Shown here piece by piece: positions 26,660-35,796 of a DNA stretch of 64,000 bases. Made by a program: the position numbers and the translations under genes. The DNA is taken from assembly GCF_020026305.1 (NCBI RefSeq), contig NZ_CP075691.1, forward strand, positions 8,673,415 to 8,737,414. Reading direction: 5' to 3'. The notes under the pieces are model-generated. The model had not been told where the DNA came from. It ran no database searches and saw only the letters and a list, made by a program, of their open reading frames with translations. The stretch comes from Streptomyces sp. 135. GTDB lineage: Bacteria > Actinomycetota > Actinomycetes > Streptomycetales > Streptomycetaceae. The number at the start of each line of letters is the position of its first letter. Position 1 is the first letter of the stretch.

Positions 26660-29600
26660 TTATCGTCCCTCTTCGGAGTCGAGTGCCGCCATCAGACGGT
26701 CGAGTTCTTCCTCTGACAGTTCGTCGAGGTGGTCCAGGGCGTGCCGGGCCTCGGCCGAGGTGGGGGCGCGGGTCCCACCGGCTGTCGCAAGGGTGCGGGC
26801 CACCTCTCGCAGCGTCGCGCCCTCGGTGAGCACCGTGATCGGAATCGCCGCCCCCAGGTCGCTCTCCAGGCGGTTCTTCAGCTCCACGAAGGACACCGAG
26901 TCGACGTCCAGGTCCCGCGCGGACCGGTCGGGGACCAGCGCGGCGGGGTCGGCACGCATGATGTCGGCCAGGTGCGTGATGAGCCGTTCCAGGACCGAGT
27001 CCACGTCCAGAGCAGGCGTCGGCGTCTCCTTGCTGTCCGGCCCGTCATCTGACGTGCTGTCGGTTTCGGTGCCGGAGACCCAGTACGAGCGGCGCTGCCA
27101 TGGGTAGGTGGGCAGCGGAACCATCGGGCACGGACCCGGGAAGACGCCGGACCAGTCCACGTCGTTCCCGGCCGCCCACAGCTGGCCCAACGCCGAGTGC
27201 AGGCACGCCAGTTCGTCCTCGCGTCGGCGAAGCGTGGCCACCGCGTGGACGCGGACGTCTCCGGGCCTCGCCTCGGCCAGGTGCCGCATATGGGGCAGGA
27301 GCGCGGGGTGGGGGCCGATCTCCACGAAGCAGGTGATGCCGTCGTCGATCATCGCCTCCACGGCGTCGCTGAAGCGGACGGGAAGAGCGGCGTTGGCGGC
27401 CCAGTGCGCCGCGGTCAGTTCGCCGGCCGGGTGCAGGGCTCCTGTCACCGTCGAGTACAGCGGGATGCGGCCGGCGGCGGGCCGCACGGTCCCCAGCTCT
27501 TTGCGCAGCTGCTCCGCGGCGGGGCCGAGGGCTGGGCCGTGGAAGGCGTAGTCCGTGTCCAGACGGGTGACGCGCCAGTCGGACAGGTGCGGCAGCAGGG
27601 CCTCCGTCTGCGGTGCGGGCCCGGTGATCACGGTGCCCTCCGGCCCGTTCACCGCCGCGATGCCCACCCCGTCGCCCGGCCCGTCGGGGCGCTGCCCGGC
27701 CCGGGCCAGCGCCTCGGCCACCTGCTCGGACGGCGCCCGCACCGCGTACATCGCTCCGCCGGAGGCGTGCACGTGGAGTACCTCGCTCCGAGCGATGATC
27801 ACGGCCACGGCCTGCTCGCGGGTCAGTGCCCCGCACGCGAGTGCGGCCGACACCTCTCCCACGCTGTGTCCGCAGACCGCCTCCGCCGCCAGCCCCCAGG
27901 CGTTCAGCCGCGCCGTGAGAGCCGCCTGCAGGGCCGCGATCGCGAGTTGCGCGAAGCGCGTGTCGCGCAGCGCCTCCTCGCAGTGGGGGCTCGCGAGCGT
28001 CTTCATCAACGGCGGACCGCCCGCCGCGGTGATCGCGCCGTCCCAGGCGAGGAGTTCGTCACGGACGAGCCCGTCCTGCTCCGCCAGAGCCACGCCCATC
28101 CCCGCCCACTGGCCTGCCTGGCCGGAGTAGACGAAGCCGATCCGCTGCGGTACCGAGGGCGCCCCGGAGGCCAGGCCGCCGTGACTGTCCGCCGTACGGC
28201 GCAGGGCCTCGGCCAGCAGCTCGGGGGCCGCCGCGGTCACGGCCGCGCGCCAGGGGTGGTGCTGGCGTCTGCGCGCGGCGGCGGCCATCACATCGCGGAG
28301 CTCCGCGCCGCCCAAGTCCCCCACATGAACGGCGAATTCCCGCAGCGCGTGGGTGAGCGCCGGGCCTGATCGCGCCGAGACCGGCAGCAGCACGGGCTCC
28401 GTTCCGGTGTCCGGGCGGGGCGCGTCCTGAGTAGCGCGCCGGTGGTTGCGGATGGCCGGGACGGCGTCGGGGTGGGCGACGATGAGATGCGCGTTGGTGC
28501 CGCCGAAACCAAAGGAGCTGACGGCGGCGTACCGCTTCTCGGACGGCTGCCACGCCTCCGGGCGGCGGGGGATCTCGAAGCGTTCGCCTTCCAGCTCGAT
28601 GAAGGGATTGACCTCCTTGAGGTTGATCTGCTCCGGCAGCCGACCGTGGCGCAGCGCCCCGAGGGCCTTGATCAGCGAGGCGACTCCGGCGGCGGACTCC
28701 AGGTGCCCCAGGTTCGCCTTGACCGAGCCCAGCCAGCAGGTGGGTTCCTGCGTGCCCCGGCCGCCGTAGACCGCGCGCACGGCCTCGTACTCGATGGGGT
28801 CGCCCAGCGGCGTACCGGTGCCGTGCATCTCGACCATCGTGATGTCGCCCGCGGCGAGCCCCGAGGCGTCGAGCACCTGGCGCATCAGCTGTTCCTGCGC
28901 GACGGGCGAGGGCGCCGTGAGGCCGTTGGTGCGGCCGTCCTGGTTGGTCGCGTCGGCGAGGATCACGCCCTCGATCGGGTCGCCGTCCGCCAGCGCGTCC
29001 GACAGCCGGCGCAGGACGACCAGACCGGCGCCCTCGCCGCGCACCATGCCGTCGGCGTCCGCGGCAAGCGCCTTGGTGCGTCCGTCGGGGGCCAGCGGCA
29101 GCGCGCGCCCGGTCATCGTGGTGGACAGCGGGGACAGGATGAGGTTGACGCCGCCGGCGAGCGCCCGGTCGCACGCGCCGGATCGCAGGGCCTGGCAGGC
29201 CAGGTGCACGGCGACGAGCGAGGAGGAACACGCCGTGTCCACGGCCATGCTGGGCCCCCGGAACCCGAACTCGTAGCTGAGCCGGTTGGCGATCAGGCTG
29301 CGTGCCCCGCTGCCGGTGGAGAGCCTGCTGCCGATGTCCTCGCTCGCGGCGAGAGAGGTCAGCATGTAGTCCTGATGGCCCACGCCGACGAACACTCCGG
29401 TGGCGGACCCGGCCAGCTGTCGGGCCGGCCACCCCGCGCGCTCGACGGCCTCCCACGCGATCTCCAGGAGCACGCGTTGCTGCGGGTCCAGCAACTTTGC
29501 TTCGGCGTCACCGATGCCGAAGAAGGCGGCGTCGAATCCGTCGACGTCGTCGATCTGTCCCGCGTACTGGGTGAGCCGGGCGAATCCGGGGTCGTCGAGG

Positions 29601-29845
29601 CCGGAGAAGTCGATGCCGGTCCAGCGCTCACCGCGCAGCGGCCGTACCGCGTCGCGGCCGTCGGCCAGCAACTGCCAGTACTCCTCGGGGCTTTCGACCC
29701 CGCCGGGCAGGCGGCAGCCCGAGGAGACGACGGCGATCGGCTCCGTCCGCGAGCGTGCTTCCAGTTCCGCGACACGCGTGCGCAGCGAACGGATGGTCTC
29801 CGCCGCGCGCAGCAGTGCCTGTTCGGTCGTGGTGTCGGTGGTCAT
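26660..29845 (-). CDS. Type I polyketide synthase, KS-AT-ACP
   Basis: The protein is 1,061 residues. An N-terminal coiled region (LLRAAETIRSLRTRVAELEA) resembles PKS docking helices. The KS follows (about 34-460) with Cys206 in VDTACSSSLVAVH, EMHGTGTPLGD and KANLGHLESAAG. The AT (about 560-870) has GHSVGEVSAALA and YAFHGP in place of HAFH/YASH, most like malonyl-type but not decisive. The ACP (about 950-1030) has DLDVDSVSFVELKNRL with its phosphopantetheine serine. No KR, DH, ER or TE is visible, so each extension would leave a beta-keto group. ATG 29845 overlaps the previous PKS stop (ATGA). A terminal acidic tail (ELSEEELDRLMAALDSEEG) may dock the next protein. Confidence 0.93.
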   Translation of the reverse strand: MTTDTTTEQALLRAAETIRSLRTRVAELEARSRTEPIAVVSSGCRLPGGVESPEEYWQLLADGRDAVRPLRGERWTGIDFSGLDDPGFARLTQYAGQIDDVDGFDAAFFGIGDAEAKLLDPQQRVLLEIAWEAVERAGWPARQLAGSATGVFVGVGHQDYMLTSLAASEDIGSRLSTGSGARSLIANRLSYEFGFRGPSMAVDTACSSSLVAVHLACQALRSGACDRALAGGVNLILSPLSTTMTGRALPLAPDGRTKALAADADGMVRGEGAGLVVLRRLSDALADGDPIEGVILADATNQDGRTNGLTAPSPVAQEQLMRQVLDASGLAAGDITMVEMHGTGTPLGDPIEYEAVRAVYGGRGTQEPTCWLGSVKANLGHLESAAGVASLIKALGALRHGRLPEQINLKEVNPFIELEGERFEIPRRPEAWQPSEKRYAAVSSFGFGGTNAHLIVAHPDAVPAIRNHRRATQDAPRPDTGTEPVLLPVSARSGPALTHALREFAVHVGDLGGAELRDVMAAAARRRQHHPWRAAVTAAAPELLAEALRRTADSHGGLASGAPSVPQRIGFVYSGQAGQWAGMGVALAEQDGLVRDELLAWDGAITAAGGPPLMKTLASPHCEEALRDTRFAQLAIAALQAALTARLNAWGLAAEAVCGHSVGEVSAALACGALTREQAVAVIIARSEVLHVHASGGAMYAVRAPSEQVAEALARAGQRPDGPGDGVGIAAVNGPEGTVITGPAPQTEALLPHLSDWRVTRLDTDYAFHGPALGPAAEQLRKELGTVRPAAGRIPLYSTVTGALHPAGELTAAHWAANAALPVRFSDAVEAMIDDGITCFVEIGPHPALLPHMRHLAEARPGDVRVHAVATLRRREDELACLHSALGQLWAAGNDVDWSGVFPGPCPMVPLPTYPWQRRSYWVSGTETDSTSDDGPDSKETPTPALDVDSVLERLITHLADIMRADPAALVPDRSARDLDVDSVSFVELKNRLESDLGAAIPITVLTEGATLREVARTLATAGGTRAPTSAEARHALDHLDELSEEELDRLMAALDSEEGR

Positions 29846-32800
29846 GCCTTCCCCCGTGGCTGGCCGTCGAGTTCTGCCAGCAGCCGGCTCAGGGCGTCAG
29901 AGCCGGCCGCCGGTGGTGGCTCCATGCGCTCCGCCACCGTCGCGTCCCGGGCGGCGCCGGGCGCCGACCCCCGGGACGGCTCCGTGTTCCGCACGACGCG
30001 CCCGAGCAGAGCGTCGGTGAGCTGGCGGATGGTGGGATGCGCCCAGACCAAGGTGGCCGAGAGCCGGATGTCCAGCTCCTTCTCCAGCCGGTTGCGCAGT
30101 TCCACACCCACCAGCGACTCCATCCCCATCTCGGCGAAGGGCAGGTCGTCCGCGGCGCCCACGCTCAGTCCGTTCGGCAGGACGCTGTCGAGCGCGGCGC
30201 GCAGCCGGCTGCCGAGAACCTGCCGCCGTTCGGCGTCGGAGGGGAGCGAAAGCAGCGTCTGCCGCAGCTCACCACCGGGCCTGGGGCGGTCGCCCGATCC
30301 GACGGAAGCGAGCCCCGCCGGATGATCGGTTCCGGTGCGCCGCGACAACTGTGCCAACGCCAGATGCTGCACCTGCGCCAGCAAGTCGCCCGCCGTGGAG
30401 ACGAACGCCAGATCCATGACCACCTCCCCGTCGCACTCCCGCAGCTGTCCTTGCGCCACGGCGCTGTCCGCCGTCCACAGCTCCGCCGAGGTGTGCACGG
30501 CCATCACGCGGGAGACCGCTACCTGCTCCGGATCCAGACCGGGCCGGTCGGCCAGCAGCGCCCGCGCCACGGCGGGGAGCGCCCGGTCCAGCACACTGAC
30601 CAGCGAGGCGGGCGAACTGGTCGGTGGCGGGGTGGGCACGGTCACCTCACACCGGGCCGTCGCCGTGATCTCCCGCAAGGGGGCGGGCGGCCGGACGCCG
30701 ACCGTGCACGCCGCCGCCGTCGTCCACCGGCCGGCGCGCCGATAGAGGAACCGCACCGCCGCCGACCGGGCGGGCCGCGACCCGTCCCCGCCCAGGTGCA
30801 CGACCAACTGCCGCGCCACACCGGGCTCGGCGGGCAGCGGCCGGTGCATCTCCAGGTCCTGTACGAACCGGGCATCCTCGACGCCGGCCTCCCGCGCCGA
30901 CCAGAGCGCCGCCGCCACGAGCTCCGGCACGGACACCACGGGCTCGCCCGCCACCGTGTGGCTCTCGCGCGTCGCGGGGATGGCCAGGCTCGCGAGGTAC
31001 GTCCCCGGCTGGAAGGACGCCTCCGTGAGGACACCGGGTCCGGCGCCCCTTACCCGGTCGGACGGCTCGGCCGCCGGAGCCCGGTAGACATGGGTGCGCC
31101 GGAAGGGATGGACCGGAAGGAGCGCGGCCCACGCACGGGTTTCCGCGTCGGCATCCGCCCGCAGGTCCAGGCCCTGCTCGAACAGGGCCGCCTCCGCCTT
31201 CCGCAGCCGGAGCTCTCCGCGTTGGTCGCGGTGCCCCGTGGAGATGGCCACCGCCCCCTCGCCCTGTGCTTCGAGGGATTCGCGCAGTGCGAGGAGCAGC
31301 ACGGGATGCGGACTGATCTCCAGGACGTGGGCGACGCCGTCGTCCGCCATGGCCGTGACCGCTTCCCTGGCACGGACCGGATGAGTGAGGTTGTCCTGCC
31401 AGTACCGCGCGCCCAGGGGTGCCTCGTGCAACCCGCCGGCGACCGAGGAGTAGAACGCCGGTCCCGAGCTCTGCCGGGGCGCGTCCACCTGGCCCAGCAC
31501 CCGGCCGAGCTGTTCGGCGGGCGCCTCCATCAAGGGGCCGTGAGAGGGATAGTCGACCTTGACCCGGCGGGTGTCACATCCCCGCCGTTCGAATTCCGCG
31601 AGAGCTGCCGCCAGCGCGTCGGCGGCCCCGGAGACCACACAGGAGCGAGGGCTGTTGTCCGCCGCCACGGTGACGGGGCTGCCCGACCGGCGCAGGATCT
31701 CGGCGGCTTCGCGCGCGCCGGCCTCCACGACGGCCATGCCGCCCGTGCCGCGAGCCGCCTCGACGGCGTCGTTGCGGGCCCGCAGAACCCGGCAGGCGGT
31801 GGCCAGATCGAGCCTCTCCGCCACGACGGCCGCGCTCAGCTCACCCATGCTGTGGCCGGCCACGGCATCGGGCCGGATCCCGAGATGGGCCAGCTGCGCG
31901 GTCAGAGCGAGCTGCACGGTGAAGATCAGGGGCTGCGCCACACAGATGTCGTCCAGGTCCGTCGGCGCGGTCTGCTCCAGTGCGGCGAGCGGACTCCAGC
32001 CCAGCATGGGCGCCAGTACGGCGTCCACCTCACGCACCCGGGCGGCGAAGGGCGGACAGGCGCGTAACAGTTCGCGGCCCATCCCCTCCCACTGCGAGCC
32101 GTGCCCCGAGTACACGAAGCCCACGGACGAAGGCGAGCCGGTCCTCGCGCGCACGGCGCTCCGCGTGCCGTCCGCGATCGCCGCCAGTTCACCCAGCAGC
32201 TCCTCCCGGTCGGTCGCGACCACCCCGGCGCGCCACTCGAAGGCCGTGCGGTGGGCGGACGCGGCGCGCGCTGCCTGGCGTACCTGCTCCCAGGAGTCGA
32301 GGGTGCCCAGCCGGTCGGCCCAGTCGCCGGCCGTCGCAGCCAGCGACTGGGCGCTCCGGGCCGACAGAGGGAGCAGGACGGGCCCGGAGTTCGCCCGCGC
32401 GCCGCCCTGCACGGGGGATGGTCGGCGCGGCGCGCGGGCGAGTACGAGGGAGGCGTTGGTGCCTCCGAAACCGAAGGAACTGACGGCAACCGTGGAGGCG
32501 TCCGTCGGCAGATCGGTGTGGTCGGCCGACATCGAGAGTCCGAAACCGTCCAGGTCGATACGAGGGTTGACCTGCCGCAGGTGGGGGTTGCCGGGCACGA
32601 CGCCGTGCCGCAGCACCAGTGCTGCCTTGATCAGGCCCAGCACGCCTGCCGCCGCCTCCAGGTGGCCGATGTTCGCCTTGATCGATCCCACGGGCAGAGC
32701 GGGGCGGTCCTGTCCCACCGCCCGGTTCAGCGCCGCACTCAGCGCCCGCCCCTCGATGGGGTCGCCGAGCGGGGTGCCGGTGCCGTGCAGTTCGACGTAG

Positions 32801-33726
32801 CCGAGGGCCTTGGCGGAGGTCACTCCGGCCTGCCTCAGCGAGCGCACGATCAGCTCGGTCTGGGCGCGGCCGCTGGGCGCGGTGAGCCCGTTGGTGCGTC
32901 CGTCCTGGTTGACGGCGGATCCCTTGATCACGGCATGGATGTCCTCGCCGACGACGAGGGCGTCCTCCAGGCGGCGCAGGACGACGGCCCCGCCGCCCTC
33001 GGAACGGACGTAGCCCTGGCCGGAGGAGTCGAAGGTGCGGCAGCGGCCGTCGGGGGACAGTGCGGTCAGGCCGGCCGCGCCCAGCTGTGGGACGGGGGAC
33101 AGCAGCGCGTTCACCCCGCCCGCGATCGCGAGGTCGCATTCATGTGACCGAAGACTCTGGACGGCCAGGTGCACGGCGACGAGGGAGGACGAGCAGGCGG
33201 TGTCGACGGTGAGCGAAGGGCCTCGCAGATCCCACAGATACGAGAGGCGGTTGGCCGTGATGGCGTGGGAGAGGCCGGTGTTGGTGTACGGACCCTGCAT
33301 GTCCTGGGGGGACTGCCCGCCCAGGAGCATCGCGTGATCGTGCGTGGCCTGGCCGAAGAAGACCCCGGTCCGGCTGCCGAGCAGGTCGGCCCGGACGATG
33401 CCGGCGCATTCCAGGGCGCGCCAGGCGACCTCCAGCGCCAGTGCCTGCTGAGGGTCGATCCCAGCTGCCTCGCTGGGCGAGATGCCGAAGAATCCGGGAT
33501 CCCAGCTCTCCAACTCGTCCAGAAAACCGCCCCATTGGGCTCCGGCGGCCTGAGAGCCGGCCGAGGTCACGCCGGTGTACAGGGGTTCCCGGTGGCTGGG
33601 CACCGGGGTGATCTGGTCCCCCCGCTCGTCCAGCAGCCGCCACAACGCCTCGACGGTGTCGGCACCGGGGACCCGGCAGCCGAGCCCGACGACGGCGACC
33701 GCGCGGTCCTTGCCGTCCTCAGCCAC
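29842..33726 (-). CDS. Type I polyketide synthase, KS-AT-(DH-like)-ACP
   Basis: The protein is 1,294 residues. The KS has Cys178 in VDTACSSSLVAVHL, ELHGTGTPLGD and KANIGHLEAAAG. The AT has FVYSGHGSQWEGMG, GHSMGELSAAVV and YPSHGP; its extender unit is not predictable with confidence. From about 890 to 1130 lies a hotdog/DH-like region in which only one histidine segment (RESHTVAGEPVVSVPEL) recalls the DH motif and no HPALLDxxLQ half is seen, so it is probably inactive or a structural template. The ACP is near 1190-1260 (MGMESLVGVELRNRL). GTG 33726 overlaps the ACP gene by eight bases. No reductive domain or thioesterase is present. Confidence 0.92.
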   Translation of the reverse strand: MAEDGKDRAVAVVGLGCRVPGADTVEALWRLLDERGDQITPVPSHREPLYTGVTSAGSQAAGAQWGGFLDELESWDPGFFGISPSEAAGIDPQQALALEVAWRALECAGIVRADLLGSRTGVFFGQATHDHAMLLGGQSPQDMQGPYTNTGLSHAITANRLSYLWDLRGPSLTVDTACSSSLVAVHLAVQSLRSHECDLAIAGGVNALLSPVPQLGAAGLTALSPDGRCRTFDSSGQGYVRSEGGGAVVLRRLEDALVVGEDIHAVIKGSAVNQDGRTNGLTAPSGRAQTELIVRSLRQAGVTSAKALGYVELHGTGTPLGDPIEGRALSAALNRAVGQDRPALPVGSIKANIGHLEAAAGVLGLIKAALVLRHGVVPGNPHLRQVNPRIDLDGFGLSMSADHTDLPTDASTVAVSSFGFGGTNASLVLARAPRRPSPVQGGARANSGPVLLPLSARSAQSLAATAGDWADRLGTLDSWEQVRQAARAASAHRTAFEWRAGVVATDREELLGELAAIADGTRSAVRARTGSPSSVGFVYSGHGSQWEGMGRELLRACPPFAARVREVDAVLAPMLGWSPLAALEQTAPTDLDDICVAQPLIFTVQLALTAQLAHLGIRPDAVAGHSMGELSAAVVAERLDLATACRVLRARNDAVEAARGTGGMAVVEAGAREAAEILRRSGSPVTVAADNSPRSCVVSGAADALAAALAEFERRGCDTRRVKVDYPSHGPLMEAPAEQLGRVLGQVDAPRQSSGPAFYSSVAGGLHEAPLGARYWQDNLTHPVRAREAVTAMADDGVAHVLEISPHPVLLLALRESLEAQGEGAVAISTGHRDQRGELRLRKAEAALFEQGLDLRADADAETRAWAALLPVHPFRRTHVYRAPAAEPSDRVRGAGPGVLTEASFQPGTYLASLAIPATRESHTVAGEPVVSVPELVAAALWSAREAGVEDARFVQDLEMHRPLPAEPGVARQLVVHLGGDGSRPARSAAVRFLYRRAGRWTTAAACTVGVRPPAPLREITATARCEVTVPTPPPTSSPASLVSVLDRALPAVARALLADRPGLDPEQVAVSRVMAVHTSAELWTADSAVAQGQLRECDGEVVMDLAFVSTAGDLLAQVQHLALAQLSRRTGTDHPAGLASVGSGDRPRPGGELRQTLLSLPSDAERRQVLGSRLRAALDSVLPNGLSVGAADDLPFAEMGMESLVGVELRNRLEKELDIRLSATLVWAHPTIRQLTDALLGRVVRNTEPSRGSAPGAARDATVAERMEPPPAAGSDALSRLLAELDGQPRGKA

Positions 33727-34000
33727 GGGCGGGCTCCGGCGTCGCGAGGATGTGGGCCAGGAACGCCGCCAGGCTGTCGACGGTCGGATGGTCGAAGAGC
33801 CACTCCGTGGGCACCTCGACCCCCAGCTCCTCGGCGACCGTTCCCGCGAGCCCGATCAGGGCGGCGGAGTCCAGGCCGAGATCCACGAACGTGGCGTGGC
33901 GATCCACCCGTTCCTTTGGGGCGAGACCCAGTTCGCCGGCGATCGACGCCTGCACCACGGCCGCGATGCCGCGCTGAGTGATGGTGGCTCCGGTGGTCAC
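33719..34000 (-). CDS. Stand-alone acyl carrier protein
   Basis: The 93-residue ACP has the phosphopantetheine site FVDLGLDSAALIGLAGTVAE and the usual four-helix length (TEWLFDHPTVDSLAAFLAHI at the end). GTG 34000 overlaps the acyl-AMP ligase stop (GTGA), and GGGAGGA lies upstream, so ligase and ACP are made together. It most likely accepts the acyl-adenylate and carries the chain to the PKS, whose start overlaps it by eight bases. Confidence 0.93.
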   Translation of the reverse strand: MTTGATITQRGIAAVVQASIAGELGLAPKERVDRHATFVDLGLDSAALIGLAGTVAEELGVEVPTEWLFDHPTVDSLAAFLAHILATPEPARG

Positions 34001-35796
34001 CGCTGTCCTCCCTCGCTTGTCTCTCCCCGGTGCCAGAGGGCCACCGGCTTGAACTCGCCGGCGCTCCAGCGCTTGGCCGCCTCGGCCCGCCGGAGCTTCC
34101 CGCTGGTCGTCCGCGGCACCGCTCCGGACCGGACCACCGCGACCGCCGCGGGAGCGATCCCGTGCTCTTCCAGGACCGCCCCGCGAACCGCCGACAGGAC
34201 GGCGGCGCAGTCCACCCCGGGGCCGTAGGCGAGCAGTTCGCAGGCGAGCACCACCTGCTCGTCCTGGTCCCACTCGTCGCGCGTCGCGAAGGCCACGGCG
34301 CGCGCCACCAGTTCATGGCAGCCCTCCGCGGTGGCTTCGAGGTCCTGCGGATGGTGGTTGGTGCCGCGATGGATGATCACGTCCTTGATGCGGCCCGCGA
34401 TGCACAGCTGGCCTTCGTGCCAGACCCCGAGGTCCCCGGTGCGCAGGAAGCGACGTCCGCGGAACTCTGGCTCGTCCACCGTTGCCTCGAAGGTCTCCCG
34501 GGTGACCTTCTCGTGTCCCCAGTAGCCGCCGGTGACACTGGGACCGCTGATCCAGATCTCACCGACCTCGCCTGGCCGGCGCCGCCGGGACGTCTTCGGA
34601 TCGACCACGGCCACCTCGATGTCCGCGGCGATGCTGGTCCCGCAGCCCACCAGTTCCGTCCGTGTGGTCCCGGGCCGCGAGCCCTGCACTGTCCCATTCG
34701 CGGCGCCCGGCGTCTGCCTCTCCACCTCGCCGAGCGCCGGAGGGGCCTGCCGGTCCAGGCAGGTGACGACCAGGGTCGCCTCGGCCAGGCCGTAGACCGG
34801 CATCATCGCGTGGGGGTTGAAGCCGTACGGCTCGTATGCCTCGGCGAACGCCGTGACGGTCCTGCGCCGTACCGGCTCGGCGCCGTTGAGAGCGTGCCTG
34901 AGCCCCGACAGGTCAAGGCCCTCACGGCGCTCCTGCGCAACCTTCCGCACGGCCGTCGCGTAACCGAAGTCGGGAGCGATGGTGAAGCTGGAGCCGGTGT
35001 CGCTGAGCGTCCGCAGCCACCCCAGCGGGTTGCGCAGGAAACCGGTGGGCGTCGACATGTGAAGGCTCATGCCGGCCGTCAGCGGGTGGCAGACCATACC
35101 GATCAGGCCCATGTCGTGGAACAGCGGCAGCCAGCCCGCCGCCGACTGACCGGGCCCGGTTCCGAGATTGCGCCGGATGTGCGCGATGTTGTGCGCGAGG
35201 TTGGCGTTGGAGACCATCGCGCCCTTGGGACTCGACGTGGAGCCCGACGTGTACTGAAGCAGCGCCAGATGCCGCGGCCGGGTCCGCACCGGGCCCGCCT
35301 CACCGTCGGCCTGCCAAGGGATCTCGTCCGGTGTGATCACCAAAGGAGCCAGTGCGGCGGTGTCGGCGACGGCCCGGACCCGGGAGCGCAGCTCCGGCGC
35401 TGTGACGACGGCGGAGGGTTCGCAGTCCCGCAGGATCTGCTCCAGCCGGTGGTCCCACGCTCTGCCGGCCCGCATGGTCGACATCAGCGGCGGATGGAAG
35501 GTGACCGCCACGGCGTCCGCCAGCAGACATCCGAAGAACGACGCCACGTAGTCCACGCCGTCGGGCAGCGCGATCAGCACGAAGGGCCGGTCGTGCGTAC
35601 GGGGAGGCAACTCGTGCAACACCGCGCCGGCCGCCGCCGCCTGAGCGTACAGCTCGGCGTAGGTGCGTCGGTCCTGAGCGCCGTCGGACCGGCCGTAGAC
35701 GAGCGCGGTGGTGGCCGACAGCCGCTCCGCGTGGGAGGCGAGGGCGTGGCCGAGGGTGTGGTGCTCAGTCGTGGTCTGTGACGCTGCGGAGGGCAT
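33997..35796 (-). CDS. Fatty-acyl-AMP ligase (FAAL)
   Basis: The enzyme is 599 residues. It activates a free fatty acid with ATP and hands it to an ACP rather than to CoA. It has the adenylation motifs YTSGSTSSPKGA, YGLAEATLVV, and RTGDLGVWHEGQLCIAGRIK then DVIIHRGTNHHPQDLE. The GWLPLFHDMGLIG segment and the Asn-His-His-Pro-Gln run are typical of FAALs as opposed to acyl-CoA ligases. ATG 35796 is set by AAAGGAGG seven bases upstream and lies inside the end of the SDR gene. It supplies the starter for the pathway. Confidence 0.94.
   Translation of the reverse strand: MPSAASQTTTEHHTLGHALASHAERLSATTALVYGRSDGAQDRRTYAELYAQAAAAGAVLHELPPRTHDRPFVLIALPDGVDYVASFFGCLLADAVAVTFHPPLMSTMRAGRAWDHRLEQILRDCEPSAVVTAPELRSRVRAVADTAALAPLVITPDEIPWQADGEAGPVRTRPRHLALLQYTSGSTSSPKGAMVSNANLAHNIAHIRRNLGTGPGQSAAGWLPLFHDMGLIGMVCHPLTAGMSLHMSTPTGFLRNPLGWLRTLSDTGSSFTIAPDFGYATAVRKVAQERREGLDLSGLRHALNGAEPVRRRTVTAFAEAYEPYGFNPHAMMPVYGLAEATLVVTCLDRQAPPALGEVERQTPGAANGTVQGSRPGTTRTELVGCGTSIAADIEVAVVDPKTSRRRRPGEVGEIWISGPSVTGGYWGHEKVTRETFEATVDEPEFRGRRFLRTGDLGVWHEGQLCIAGRIKDVIIHRGTNHHPQDLEATAEGCHELVARAVAFATRDEWDQDEQVVLACELLAYGPGVDCAAVLSAVRGAVLEEHGIAPAAVAVVRSGAVPRTTSGKLRRAEAAKRWSAGEFKPVALWHRGETSEGGQR

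Noticed and set aside
23985..27107. 1,040-codon plus-strand ORF opposite the fusion protein
   Set aside because: It mirrors the coding frame of real minus-strand genes and has Arg/His/Gly-rich shadow composition.
33719..34000. Reading the stand-alone ACP as the C-terminus of the ligase
   Set aside because: The ligase has its own stop at 33997-33999, and the ACP has a separate GTG with a ribosome site.
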